From BS150m-G50 sp964501185 [NCBI: uncultured Bacteroidia bacterium] (GTDB taxonomy: Bacteria; CAIWAD01; BS150m-G50), in assembly GCA_964501185.1 (NCBI GenBank), contig CAZCRT010000015.1, forward strand, positions 29,688-66,062: a stretch of DNA of 36,375 bases, in the 5' to 3' direction. The notes under the pieces were generated by a model that saw only the letters and a program-made list of their open reading frames with translations, had not been told where the DNA came from and did not search any database. Of this stretch, positions 1 to 7,614 are shown piece by piece. The position numbers and the translations under genes are program-made. The first letter of the stretch is position 1. Every line of letters begins with the position of its first letter.

Positions 1-967
1 CCCCCTCCCCATCAACACGCATCAGCACTGCATCCATCATCCCCGGCCCGGTCTGCTCCTTTCCGGCCACAACCAGATCACCATTGGCTGCTTCCACCAT
101 ATCCAGGCCGAGCATGTTGTAAGTTGCATCACCGTAGATATGGCTCCAGACCAGGCCACCCTCAGAATCGAATCGTGCCATGTACAGGTAAGCTGCCTGA
201 TATTCACCGGCTACCGCCAGATCACCGTTGGCCAGCTCAATCGCCGCATAGTAGCGGCCATCATAGTTTTCATACCACCAGAGCAGGTTACCGCTTGAAT
301 CCGCTCGCACAAGTTGCTGGTAGCGGTCAATCCACTCAAAATCATCGTGATAGCTCTGCCCCCCTATCAGGAATCCACCATCATCGGTCAGTTCCAGTGC
401 ATGAGCCAGATCAGTATAACCGGTGCGCAGATCCCATCGGCGTGTCCACAGGGTATCACCGGATTGATTCATCCTGGCCAGGAGAAACTGGTCATGGAAA
501 GTACCTGCCAGCGCAAAATCACCATCCGGCAGAGACACTACAGCCCGCAGGAAATCCTCCTGCTCTTCCCAGCCCAGGCGCTTCTGCCAGAGGAGTGTTC
601 CCTCTGAATCGATATGCAGCACCAGCCCGTCACGAAATCCGCCGGCCTCCTCCGTATCACCGGCAATGATGAAACCATCATCCTCAGCGGCACAGATAGC
701 CTGGGCCTGATTGGCCAGAGAATCACCGTAACACTCGGTCCACAATGTGTCACCGGACGCATCAAAGCGTACTACCAGGAAATCTGCAGGTTCACCGGGA
801 CCGGCGGCAGCTTCTCCGGCAGCAATACAGCCGCCGTCCGGCGTTGCGAGCAACGCATATAACCGCGCGTTGCCTGAACCGTGGTAGGTTGTCACCCAGT
901 CGGTTGCCGGTTCCGGCTGCGCCAGACAGGTGACGGATAGCAACAGTATCGTAGCCAGAGTGATCAT
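1..967 (-). CDS. Secreted repeat protein, beta-propeller-like (3' end outside window)
   Basis: An open minus-strand frame runs from ATG at 967 to the window edge without a stop, giving about 322 residues; an in-frame TGA lies 15 bases upstream of that ATG, which fixes the start. The N-terminus is a signal peptide (MITLATILLLSVTCLAQ). The rest is built of repeats of about 45-55 residues, each with a D-x-x-G-x-x-L-W core (GDTLWTECYGD, GTLLWQKRLGW, GDTLWTRRWD, GNLLWWYENYDG) followed by a D-G-G/D-F-x-x-A-G strand (DGGCIAAGE, DDGFIIAGD, DGDFALAGT, DGGFLIGGQ). This pattern is common in secreted FCB proteins and probably folds as a beta-propeller. The C-terminus, which may carry a sorting domain, is not visible. 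A possible promoter (TTGACA at 1022-1017, TATTGT at 997-992) has a poor 19-base spacer. No enzymatic motif was seen. Confidence 0.8.
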   Translation of the reverse strand, partial: MITLATILLLSVTCLAQPEPATDWVTTYHGSGNARLYALLATPDGGCIAAGEAAAGPGEPADFLVVRFDASGDTLWTECYGDSLANQAQAICAAEDDGFIIAGDTEEAGGFRDGLVLHIDSEGTLLWQKRLGWEEQEDFLRAVVSLPDGDFALAGTFHDQFLLARMNQSGDTLWTRRWDLRTGYTDLAHALELTDDGGFLIGGQSYHDDFEWIDRYQQLVRADSSGNLLWWYENYDGRYYAAIELANGDLAVAGEYQAAYLYMARFDSEGGLVWSHIYGDATYNMLGLDMVEAANGDLVVAGKEQTGPGMMDAVLMRVDGEG

Positions 968-1204
968 ATCAACATCCCGTCAGGTTTATTTACAATAGGA
1001 GAAACCGTCAATGCGTTGTCAACAGGATCGTCCCGGAAGATCTGGAGATCCATCAGGGTAATTCCTCGTTAGAAGCTGTTTTTGCCCTGAAAAACGGTTT
1101 CTAAGGACCATATATCGGGCTTATTTGTACTACAACTTCTATAATCACATAAACATACTGTGGTCCGACCCCATAAGCAGACCCCATAAGATACATCCCC
1201 CGAG

Positions 1205-1232
1205 AAAAAGGGGCGGAATTACCTCCGCCCCT
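1205..1232 (-). terminator. Rho-independent terminator of the octaheme cytochrome gene
   Basis: On the minus strand a perfect 9-bp GC-rich stem (AGGGGCGGA / TCCGCCCCT, loop of six) is followed directly by a run of T. It lies about 100 bases beyond the cytochrome stop codon. Confidence 0.85.
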
Positions 1233-1334
1233 CTACAGTCAGGTTCAGTTTTATCCACCTGAACAACAGTTCAACCGGCACTGATTACAGTAACCGGTTT
1301 AAACCGGGAGAAACATTTTGTAAATCTATACCGG

Positions 1335-2723
1335 CTATTTAACCAGCATGATTTTTGTCTGTGCAGACTCTGAACCGGCAGTGACATTCAGGAAATAGAT
1401 TCCGGTGGCCAGGTTCCGACCGTCTACTTCAAAGGTGTGACTACCAGGTGTTCTGGGGCCACTGAAGACATCCTGTACCATTCTACCGGTCATATCATAC
1501 AGGTTAATCCGTACGATATAGGGTTTGTCAATAGTGATATTCAGAGTAGTCATCGGGTTGAACGGATTGGGATAGACACTGTCGATATGCAGTGTAACTG
1601 GTACTTCCGGCGCGCTGCTTACAGACTGATGCTCGGTGTGAATATTCTCGGCAAAATCTGCAGCTTCAGCCAGACTCATGTCATCATGACAGGCCAGACA
1701 GGCATAGTCAAGAGTGACCTCTGCATTACCATCATCATCCTGGTTCCAGAAGAGACTTCCGTCAACATCGTAGACATTGTCAGCAGCCGCAATGGGTTCT
1801 GTCATGATACTGAAAAGGTGACCGCGTACGTCAGCCTCGTAAGTACCAATGATATTCGCAGACTTGCCCATGCGTGGCATGTGACAATCTTTACAGCTCA
1901 GATCGCCCATACCCTGGACGCTGTAATAACCATTGTCTTCGCTGCCTGGGTGGCATTGACTGCAGCTGGCAATCAGCCCCTCGTCGTTGTAAACAGTTGA
2001 ACGGTGAGGATTATGACAGCTCATACAGGTCATTGCATCATGCGGTGAGTGTGAAAGGTCCTCACCCTGCTGATGATGTTTCATGAATCCGCCGCTCCAC
2101 GGCATACGGAATTCGGAATCGCGATAGTGACACTCGGAACAATCTTTTCCACCGGGAGGTGGTGTGCTGGTATTTTCTACATGAAGGCTGGAGGGGCCGT
2201 GACAGGCTTCACAGCGAATAGCATCCTCTTCCCAGCTACCCACGATACCGGGCAGGCCGTGCTGGCTGTCGCCTTCGGCATCGTAGCCGGTTGTGTGACA
2301 GCGTCCGCAGTTAAAGGGGCGGACTTCGCCAGCATTGTAGTTGACCCATTCCTCATTAATAAGATTCCACTGGGTGAGTTCACCTTCAAGACCTGTGTAG
2401 ATATACCCTTCGCGATCCATGTAACGGGTCTTCCAGTAGAAGTTGCCAATGGTGTACTCGACATCTCCCCAGCCAAGCTCCTCTCCTTCAACAACCGGCA
2501 GCGGTGGTACGGGAGTATGTGGCCAGGTGTCACCATCAGGGGTATCTCCCGCTGTGTGATAGATCTTCCAGGGGTGACCTGTCAACTTGTAGTTGTCGAA
2601 GAAATCAGCTGCCGGAAAATTAGCGTGGCAACCGGCGCAAGCTTCGTCTCCAACATACTCCTGAGCCTGGAGGCTGAGTGTGGTGAAACTCAGTATAAAT
2701 AGACAAATAAGCACCTTTTTCAT
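1335..2723 (-). CDS. Secreted octaheme c-type cytochrome with C-terminal sorting domain
   Basis: The start is the ATG at 2723, with AGGAG 8 bases upstream; it begins a clear signal peptide (MKKVLICLFILSFTTLSLQAQ). An upstream in-frame ATG at 2765 would only add 14 residues before it. The 462-residue product has eight CxxCH heme-binding motifs in order: CAGCH, CGRCH, CEACH, CSECH, CMSCH, CSQCH, CKDCH and CLACH. This resembles the cytochrome c554-type multiheme family. The last 75 residues form a Por/type IX sorting domain (VYPNPFNPMTTL, then LYDMTGR, LATGIYFL, ending KIMLVK). Known for such domains: export across the outer membrane and attachment or release at the cell surface. I infer an extracellular or surface electron carrier; its redox partner is not in the window. 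A terminator follows at 1205-1232. Confidence 0.9.
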   Translation of the reverse strand: MKKVLICLFILSFTTLSLQAQEYVGDEACAGCHANFPAADFFDNYKLTGHPWKIYHTAGDTPDGDTWPHTPVPPLPVVEGEELGWGDVEYTIGNFYWKTRYMDREGYIYTGLEGELTQWNLINEEWVNYNAGEVRPFNCGRCHTTGYDAEGDSQHGLPGIVGSWEEDAIRCEACHGPSSLHVENTSTPPPGGKDCSECHYRDSEFRMPWSGGFMKHHQQGEDLSHSPHDAMTCMSCHNPHRSTVYNDEGLIASCSQCHPGSEDNGYYSVQGMGDLSCKDCHMPRMGKSANIIGTYEADVRGHLFSIMTEPIAAADNVYDVDGSLFWNQDDDGNAEVTLDYACLACHDDMSLAEAADFAENIHTEHQSVSSAPEVPVTLHIDSVYPNPFNPMTTLNITIDKPYIVRINLYDMTGRMVQDVFSGPRTPGSHTFEVDGRNLATGIYFLNVTAGSESAQTKIMLVK

Positions 2724-2837
2724 TAGCGAACTCCTCTTGTTAAACGGTACGGTTCTATTAAACACTTCATTGTAAACTGCGACAGGTGTTATCAGCTAAA
2801 AGCTGCAACACCCACTCGTTTAGTCTCGGTACTGTTA

Positions 2838-2866
2838 TAAATAATAACCATACCCAACTAAGTCAA
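2838..2866 (-). promoter_or_regulatory. Candidate promoter for the octaheme cytochrome gene
   Basis: TTGACT (2866-2861) is separated by 17 bases from TATTTA (2843-2838), about 115 bases upstream of the ATG in an AT-rich stretch. The -35 is good and the -10 weak; the sigma preference of this organism is unknown. Confidence 0.3.
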
Positions 2867-3434
2867 GTACAAATATCCATGCGTGACACAAAAAAATATG
2901 CGTTTTCTGGCTGATTTTAAGGTGAGCCTGTGCTGTAGCGTTTTAATGATGGGTCAATCATACTAGTCCAACTATAACCATTATAACCGTTTAATAAATG
3001 AATTGTATTATATGGTTTTCGTGTGGAGTGATCGGCGAACAGATAGTGGTGGGAATGAAACTACCCGGAGAACCGGGCCGGGCAGAAGCATCAGGGCAGA
3101 TTCCACCTGCCGGGCGCCAGAGCAGGAAGTATCCGCGGGAATTGAATACTGTTCACATTCAGTAACTTAATTGATTAGCTGACCAGAGAAGCACTACTCC
3201 GGTTGCTGCCGACTTCATCTGCGGCTTCAACATTCATCCACCAGAAGGCCTCTGAGCCGCGCCCTCACCGAACACACCTCCAGAGCTCACCCCGGTAGAT
3301 AAGAATGGGCGTCCCTGCGGTTGAACAGAGCGACCAGTAGCGGCTGGCAACAGAGATAATACTCGTTAGAAAGAAAAGCCCCCGCCGTGTGACAGGGGCT
3401 TTATAGATTGCATATTGCCGGAACTGCTGTGTTC
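2867..3434. other. Gene-poor stretch with a possible decayed FN3-like fragment
   Basis: No intact gene is visible between the two minus-strand secreted-protein genes. On the minus strand from about 3370 to 3175 one frame reads as two pieces split by a TGA: a piece containing YWSLCSTAGTPILIYRGE, and a piece ending WWMNVEAADEVGSNRS then ...SLVS and a TAA. These pieces resemble the core and last strands of a fibronectin type III domain (IYRGE; RVxAxDxxGNxS), so this may be a remnant of a secreted protein. The resemblance is by eye and weak. The rest (2867-3170) shows nothing recognisable. Confidence 0.25.
3375..3402 (-). terminator. Rho-independent terminator downstream of the 322-residue secreted protein gene
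   Basis: On the minus strand AAAGCCCC pairs with GGGGCTTT across a 12-base loop, and the 3' arm runs into further T. It lies about 30 bases beyond the stop codon at 3435. Confidence 0.8.
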
Positions 3435-4403
3435 TTATTTCACCAGTATCATCTGGCGTGAAATGGTTCCCGGTTCGCATTCCAGTTGATACAGATAATT
3501 GCCGCTGGCCAGGCCATCAGCCTGGAACTCAAAGCTATGTTCACCAACCGGCAGCCAGCCATCATAAAGCGTCATCACCTGCTGACCGGCCATATTATAA
3601 ACCGCCAGTTCCACTGAACCTGCTTCCGGCAGACCGAAGCGGATCGTGGTTGTGGGATTAAAGGGGTTGGGATAATTCTGTTCCATATAAAAGGCTTCCG
3701 GTACATCCAGATCGGTAATCCCGGGATCACATACCGAAACGCAGTAGGCAGCAATCGCCATCCACAGTTCAGCAGTATCATCCGGTTGAGTCCAGCAATT
3801 ACTGCCGATCATGCCATACTCCCCCATGACTCCGGTTGCGATCACCTCACCCGCTCCCAGGGGATAGGAGACAGTCGTCAGGAACTCGCTGTAGCTGCTG
3901 ATAGTAATCGGGATAAACCCGGGGGGCAGGTTATCGAACCTGCTCATCGACATCGCTGAGCAGTTGGCCGCCAGCATCCAGGGCAGTTCATCCGCGATCG
4001 GATGGCCTTCGATGACGAAGTTTTCCCAGTCCTGCCAGTCAAAAGCCATTACGCCACCAGGCAGAGTGAAGGTTTCAAAGTTGGCAGTTTCATAGAAAAG
4101 CGTACCACCATTCTGGACGTAGTCTTCCAGCAGACCGACCGCATCATTCAGCTGGTAGGGCACCGGGTCACCGGGAAAACACTCGATACCTGTTACATAG
4201 ACAACACAGTAGGGTGTCAGATTAAAAGCGAACAGGTCGTCGGTGGGAATCTCGTCTACGACAGCGCCGAGATCGAGAAACATCTGGACGGCATCACCGT
4301 TATTAGGCAGGCAATTCCGTACAACCAGCACTGTGGGCTGGGCCATAGCCTGTACAGCAATAGTAACACTGAACAGAAACAGAAAACTCTTCTTCCAGTT
4401 CAT
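3435..4403 (-). CDS. Secreted protein with type IX sorting domain, function unknown
   Basis: The 322-residue product starts at ATG 4403 with GGGGAG 7-8 bases upstream. Residues 1-21 are a signal peptide (MNWKKSFLFLFSVTIAVQAMA). Residues about 23-225 look like an alpha/beta domain of the glutamine-amidotransferase-like (ThuA/GATase1-like) fold: an early TVLVVRNCLPNNGDAVQMF strand and turn, VVYVTGIECF, then a GGTLFYETANFE segment and a late GAGEVIATGVMGEYG. No catalytic Cys-His-Glu triad could be assigned. Residues about 245-322 are a sorting domain (YPNPFNPTTTIRFGLPEAG, VYNMAGQQV, LASGNYLYQL, ending QMILVK). I infer export to the cell surface or medium. The gene stands alone with its own terminator and a candidate promoter. 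Confidence 0.85.
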   Translation of the reverse strand: MNWKKSFLFLFSVTIAVQAMAQPTVLVVRNCLPNNGDAVQMFLDLGAVVDEIPTDDLFAFNLTPYCVVYVTGIECFPGDPVPYQLNDAVGLLEDYVQNGGTLFYETANFETFTLPGGVMAFDWQDWENFVIEGHPIADELPWMLAANCSAMSMSRFDNLPPGFIPITISSYSEFLTTVSYPLGAGEVIATGVMGEYGMIGSNCWTQPDDTAELWMAIAAYCVSVCDPGITDLDVPEAFYMEQNYPNPFNPTTTIRFGLPEAGSVELAVYNMAGQQVMTLYDGWLPVGEHSFEFQADGLASGNYLYQLECEPGTISRQMILVK

Positions 4404-4488
4404 AATAATCTCCCCATTTAGTTTTGCTTTGAATAGGAGTAGTCACACACCTTTTATTGATTATTCTATCTGTATTTTCGTATGGTTT

Positions 4489-4517
4489 AATATAATTATC
4501 GTTAGCGTGTATTACAA
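4489..4517 (-). promoter_or_regulatory. Candidate promoter for the 322-residue secreted protein gene
   Basis: On the minus strand TTGTAA (4517-4512) and TATATT (4494-4489) are spaced by 17 bases, about 85 bases upstream of the ATG at 4403, in a strongly AT-rich stretch. Confidence 0.35.
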
Positions 4518-4663
4518 GACGAATACAACTGATGATAAAAAATTATTGAATTGCTGTCGCTCTGGTGGTTCAGAGACAGTCTGGGTCATTTCCTGCTGAA
4601 TGAATACTGCTTTCAGGGGCGAAAGAAACACTGCCATGGAATAAGGAGGTGACCGTTTATATC

Positions 4664-4750
4664 ATGACTAAAAGCTGGATATCGCCCTGTCGGCGAGGCT
4701 GTGATCGTCGTGATTCAAGGAGTGTTGTATTAATCACTACATATATATGA
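4664..4750 (+). CDS. Possible 28-codon small ORF behind a perfect Shine-Dalgarno
   Basis: A perfect anti-16S match (AAGGAGGTGA, 4643-4652) precedes an ATG at 4664 that opens 28 codons ending in TGA at 4748-4750. The predicted peptide starts MTKSWISPCRRGC and is Arg/Cys-rich. The 14-base gap between AGGAGG and ATG is longer than ideal, and no family is recognised. It lies in the space between two minus-strand genes and runs opposite to them. It may be a chance ORF; the SD-like string is the only real support. Confidence 0.2.
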   Translation: MTKSWISPCRRGCDRRDSRSVVLITTYI

Positions 4751-4754
4751 TTTT

Positions 4755-5960
4755 TCAGAGATCGCTGGTCATAATCATCAACGGGTGTCCACTGAAATTC
4801 TTGTAGAGAGGCCGGTAACGCTCGGTATTGTAGTATTGTTCTACGTCAACTACCTTTTTCTGCTCGATTACTGTTTCCAGCCTTACATCACCATACTTGC
4901 CGTTACGCAGCGAAACCAGTCGCCCGCTCTTGCCGGCCTGTACCAGGTCGAAAGCGAGATTTCCAAAAACAATCGGCACGAATGAATCCAGCGCATCCGG
5001 GCTACCGCTGCGCACCATGTAACCGAGCCGCTGATTGATAGCGTTGATCTTGCGACCATTATTGAATTGTGGTGAAAGCTCGACCAGCCGCGCTCCAACC
5101 ATATCACCGATTCCACCCAGTTTCTTGTGGCCATAGGCGTCCTGCTCATCACCGGAAAATACCATTTTGCCGTCGCTGAACATAGCCCCCTCTGAAATCA
5201 GCACTACGGAATAGTGGCTCGTGTTGCGATGCCAGTCACGTACCATCAGTTCGGTCAGCAGCTCAATATCGAATTTGTGTTCCGGAATGAGGCAGCGGTT
5301 GGCGGCACCGGCGATGGCGGGCATCAAAGCGGTAAATCCGGCATACCGCCCGAACACTTCAACAACGAGAAATCGTTCATGCGATCCGGCAGATGTCCTC
5401 ATCTGGTTGGCGAATTCGATGGTGCGGGTAACACAGGTGCTGAAACCGATACAGTAATCGGTACCCGGTACATCGTTATCCATCGTTTTGGGAATCGCCA
5501 CAACCCTGACACCCTGCTTGTGGAGATGGGCGGCATAGCTGAGGGTATCATCACCACCTATAGCTATCAGAAAATCAACCCCCAGGAATTCCAGGTTTTT
5601 CATTACTTCCGGAGTGAGATCGTTTACATCCCCGGTGTAAGTTTCCTGCAGGTGCTCCGGTACATCACTCTTTGCTATATTGTTGGGACGTGTGCGGGAA
5701 CTGTGCAGACAGGTACCGCCGGAACGAGCGATCCTATTGACAGACGCTTCGCTGAGCACTTCAAAGCTATTGACGTTATCAGCCTCAAAATCCCGCACTA
5801 TGTCTACCAGGCCACGCCAGCCCCGCTTAATACCTACCATGCGATAGCCGTCCCGGATAGCACGGATTGTGACTGCACGGATGGCAGGATTTAACCCCGG
5901 CACATCCCCGCCACCGGTCAGGATGCCGATGGTTCCCTTGCGACTTTTATGGTCTGTCAT
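4755..5960 (-). CDS. Pyrophosphate-dependent phosphofructokinase (PPi-PFK type)
   Basis: This 401-residue protein of the phosphofructokinase A family starts at ATG 5960, with AAGGGG about 8 bases upstream. It phosphorylates fructose 6-phosphate in glycolysis. The nucleotide/PPi loop is TGGGDVPGLN (about 15-24). The two residues that separate PPi- from ATP-dependent enzymes in this family are of the PPi type: GGDDT (Asp138 where ATP enzymes have Gly) and PKTMDND (Lys158 where ATP enzymes have Gly), with catalytic Asp161/Asp163. Substrate-site segments FGRYAGF and YMVRSGSPDALD are also visible. PPi use is inferred from these residues and would make the step reversible. The gene is monocistronic as far as seen; no clear terminator follows. 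Confidence 0.9.
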   Translation of the reverse strand: MTDHKSRKGTIGILTGGGDVPGLNPAIRAVTIRAIRDGYRMVGIKRGWRGLVDIVRDFEADNVNSFEVLSEASVNRIARSGGTCLHSSRTRPNNIAKSDVPEHLQETYTGDVNDLTPEVMKNLEFLGVDFLIAIGGDDTLSYAAHLHKQGVRVVAIPKTMDNDVPGTDYCIGFSTCVTRTIEFANQMRTSAGSHERFLVVEVFGRYAGFTALMPAIAGAANRCLIPEHKFDIELLTELMVRDWHRNTSHYSVVLISEGAMFSDGKMVFSGDEQDAYGHKKLGGIGDMVGARLVELSPQFNNGRKINAINQRLGYMVRSGSPDALDSFVPIVFGNLAFDLVQAGKSGRLVSLRNGKYGDVRLETVIEQKKVVDVEQYYNTERYRPLYKNFSGHPLMIMTSDL

Positions 5961-6021
5961 TTCTCGCCCCTTCCTGCTCCGCTACTCGTTTCACACGTAT
6001 CACATTACTCTCTAATGGAAC

Positions 6022-6049
6022 AATGTATCACTCCAGTGGTGGTTTTCAA
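6022..6049 (-). promoter_or_regulatory. Candidate promoter for the phosphofructokinase gene
   Basis: On the minus strand TTGAAA (6049-6044) and TACATT (6027-6022) are spaced by 16 bases, about 60 bases upstream of the ATG. It overlaps a GTGATACA copy, and a second GTGATAC lies between it and the gene. Confidence 0.3.
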
Positions 6050-6112
6050 ACAGAGCAATTTGATTAGTTCTTCGTAGATTCATAAAGGGAGACTAATACC
6101 AGCATTACTCAT

Positions 6113-6139
6113 GTCATTCCCGCGCAGGCGGGAATCCAG
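6113..6139 (+). repeat. REP/MITE-like palindrome, left copy
   Basis: This 27-base element begins GTCATTCCCGCGCAGG. It contains its own 8-bp hairpin, ATTCCCGC and GCGGGAAT around a GCAG loop. The same 27 bases recur inverted at 6283-6309 with one mismatch. Palindromes of this type are dispersed in many bacterial genomes between genes. Confidence 0.75.
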
Positions 6140-6282
6140 GGTCTCAAGTGAGCAACCTTCTGTGTTTTCCGTTATTTGTTTACCTCGTTTACCAAAGCGT
6201 GTGAACGTAGTAATGTGTGTAAAAGCTGTCCATTCGATTGCCCGGGAAAAGGAAAGATACAGCGTTTTCTAACTTCACCTCT
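6140..6282. other. Interior of the inverted-repeat pair, no gene seen
   Basis: The 143 bases between the two palindromes contain no convincing ORF or RNA gene. Together with 5961-6112 and 6310-6594 this makes a gene-free stretch of about 630 bases between divergently transcribed genes. Confidence 0.5.
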
Positions 6283-6309
6283 CTGGTTTCCCGCCTGCGC
6301 GGGAATGAC
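6283..6309 (-). repeat. REP/MITE-like palindrome, right inverted copy
   Basis: This is the inverted partner of 6113-6139 (26 of 27 bases match), giving a roughly 197-bp unit with terminal inverted repeats and no coding sequence between them. No clear target-site duplication was found. It could be a MITE or a paired REP element; no transposase is in the window. Confidence 0.75.
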
Positions 6310-6479
6310 TTAGCAGGGTGTGTTCTTACCTGTCGAATAAACCCGAGTATTATTGGAGAAATCGTTTAGCTTGATTGAGTACTTGTATTATCAGGATAGT
6401 TTACCGGAGCCAGCAGACAGCCGTGTGGGTCATATATCAAAGCAATATAATCATGTATAATAGATATACCTCTTATTCA

Positions 6480-6509
6480 TTGTATTAGCGTCCTTTATCC
6501 ATATATAAT
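6480..6509 (+). promoter_or_regulatory. Candidate promoter for the MoxR-DUF58 genes
   Basis: TTGTAT (6480-6485) and a perfect TATAAT (6504-6509) are spaced by 18 bases, about 85 bases upstream of the MoxR start. Another TATAAT at 6456-6461 has no good -35. Confidence 0.4.
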
Positions 6510-6594
6510 GTTGATATCAATAGAGATAGTCAGATTGCTTTTTCTGGCATAACCATTGCTCTTATGTGTGACTGTCCCGACAGAGGACAGATCC

Positions 6595-7614
6595 ATGCCC
6601 GGAGTAGAAGGAGATAATGTGACACAATCCGCATCAGAGAGCGACCTGCAGAAACTGGAACATCTGCGTGTCTCACGCGACCGTATCCGTACGGAAATCG
6701 GCAAAGTAATTATCGGACAGGAAGAGTTGATCGATCAACTGTTGATTTCCATCCTGTCACAGGGTCATTGCCTGCTGGTTGGAGTCCCCGGTCTGGCCAA
6801 GACACTTTTGATTTCCACACTGGCTTCTGCGCTCGATCTCAAGTTCAACCGGATTCAATTTACCCCTGATCTGATGCCCAGTGATATCACCGGCACCGAG
6901 GTGATCGAAGATGACATCAGCACCGGCCGTAAGTCCTTTCAATTCTACAAGGGACCGGTCTTCAGCAATATCGTGCTGGCTGACGAGATCAACCGCACCC
7001 CCCCGAAAACCCAGTCAGCACTGCTGCAGGCTATGCAGGAGTACGAAGTAACCGCTACTGGAACTACCTATCCACTGGAAATGCCTTTCTTTGTACTGGC
7101 CACACAGAACCCGATCGAGCAGGAAGGTACTTATCCGCTGCCGGAGGCACAGTTGGATCGTTTCATGTTCAACCTCTGGGTAGACTACCCCTCCCTGGAG
7201 GAAGAGGTGGACATCGTCAAGCGCACAACTACGCTGGCGCAGACCGAAGTCACGGCGGTTTTCAACGCGGCTGATATTATCGACCTGCAAAAACTTGTAC
7301 GCCGCAGCCCGGTGTCCGATAACGTGATACAGTATGCGGTGAACCTCGTCGCCAGCACCCGTCCCGGTAATGATCAGATTCCACCCGAGATGAGGAAGTG
7401 GATCAGCTGGGGAGCCGGCCCACGCGCTTCACAATACCTTATACTTGGCGCCCGCACCCGCGCCCTTTTAGATGGCCGCCCCACACCCGACATCGACGAC
7501 GTTCGTGCAGTAGCAATTCCAGTTCTCCGCCACCGTATAATCACCAGCTTCAACGCTGAAGCTGAGGGAATCAACAGTGTGGAAATTACCAGGAGATTGA
7601 TAGAGAAAGCATGA
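6595..7614 (+). CDS. MoxR-family AAA+ ATPase
   Basis: This 339-residue ATPase of the MoxR family is typically a chaperone that acts with a DUF58 or VWA partner. It has Walker A GVPGLAKT (about 63-70), Walker B VLADEINR (about 128-134), sensor-1 region LATQNPIEQEGTYPLPEAQLDRF, and a C-terminal lid with GAGPRASQ. Two starts are possible. ATG 6595 has GAGG about 8 bases upstream; GTG 6619 has a stronger AAGGAG at 5 bases. Both precede the conserved domain, and the shorter form loses only 8 residues. An ATG at 6556 is less likely. Its stop overlaps the start of the DUF58 gene (ATGA), so the two are translationally coupled. The client is not known. Confidence 0.92.
   Translation: MPGVEGDNVTQSASESDLQKLEHLRVSRDRIRTEIGKVIIGQEELIDQLLISILSQGHCLLVGVPGLAKTLLISTLASALDLKFNRIQFTPDLMPSDITGTEVIEDDISTGRKSFQFYKGPVFSNIVLADEINRTPPKTQSALLQAMQEYEVTATGTTYPLEMPFFVLATQNPIEQEGTYPLPEAQLDRFMFNLWVDYPSLEEEVDIVKRTTTLAQTEVTAVFNAADIIDLQKLVRRSPVSDNVIQYAVNLVASTRPGNDQIPPEMRKWISWGAGPRASQYLILGARTRALLDGRPTPDIDDVRAVAIPVLRHRIITSFNAEAEGINSVEITRRLIEKA

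Noticed and set aside
124-669. Plus-strand ORF of 181 codons.
   Set aside because: It lies antisense to the signal-peptide-bearing minus-strand gene with clear repeats, and its product is low in structure and rich in Pro/His/Arg.
2867-3170. tRNA or riboswitch in the gap between the first secreted-protein genes.
   Set aside because: No T-loop (GTTCRANYC-like) with a matching acceptor stem and no known riboswitch core was found.
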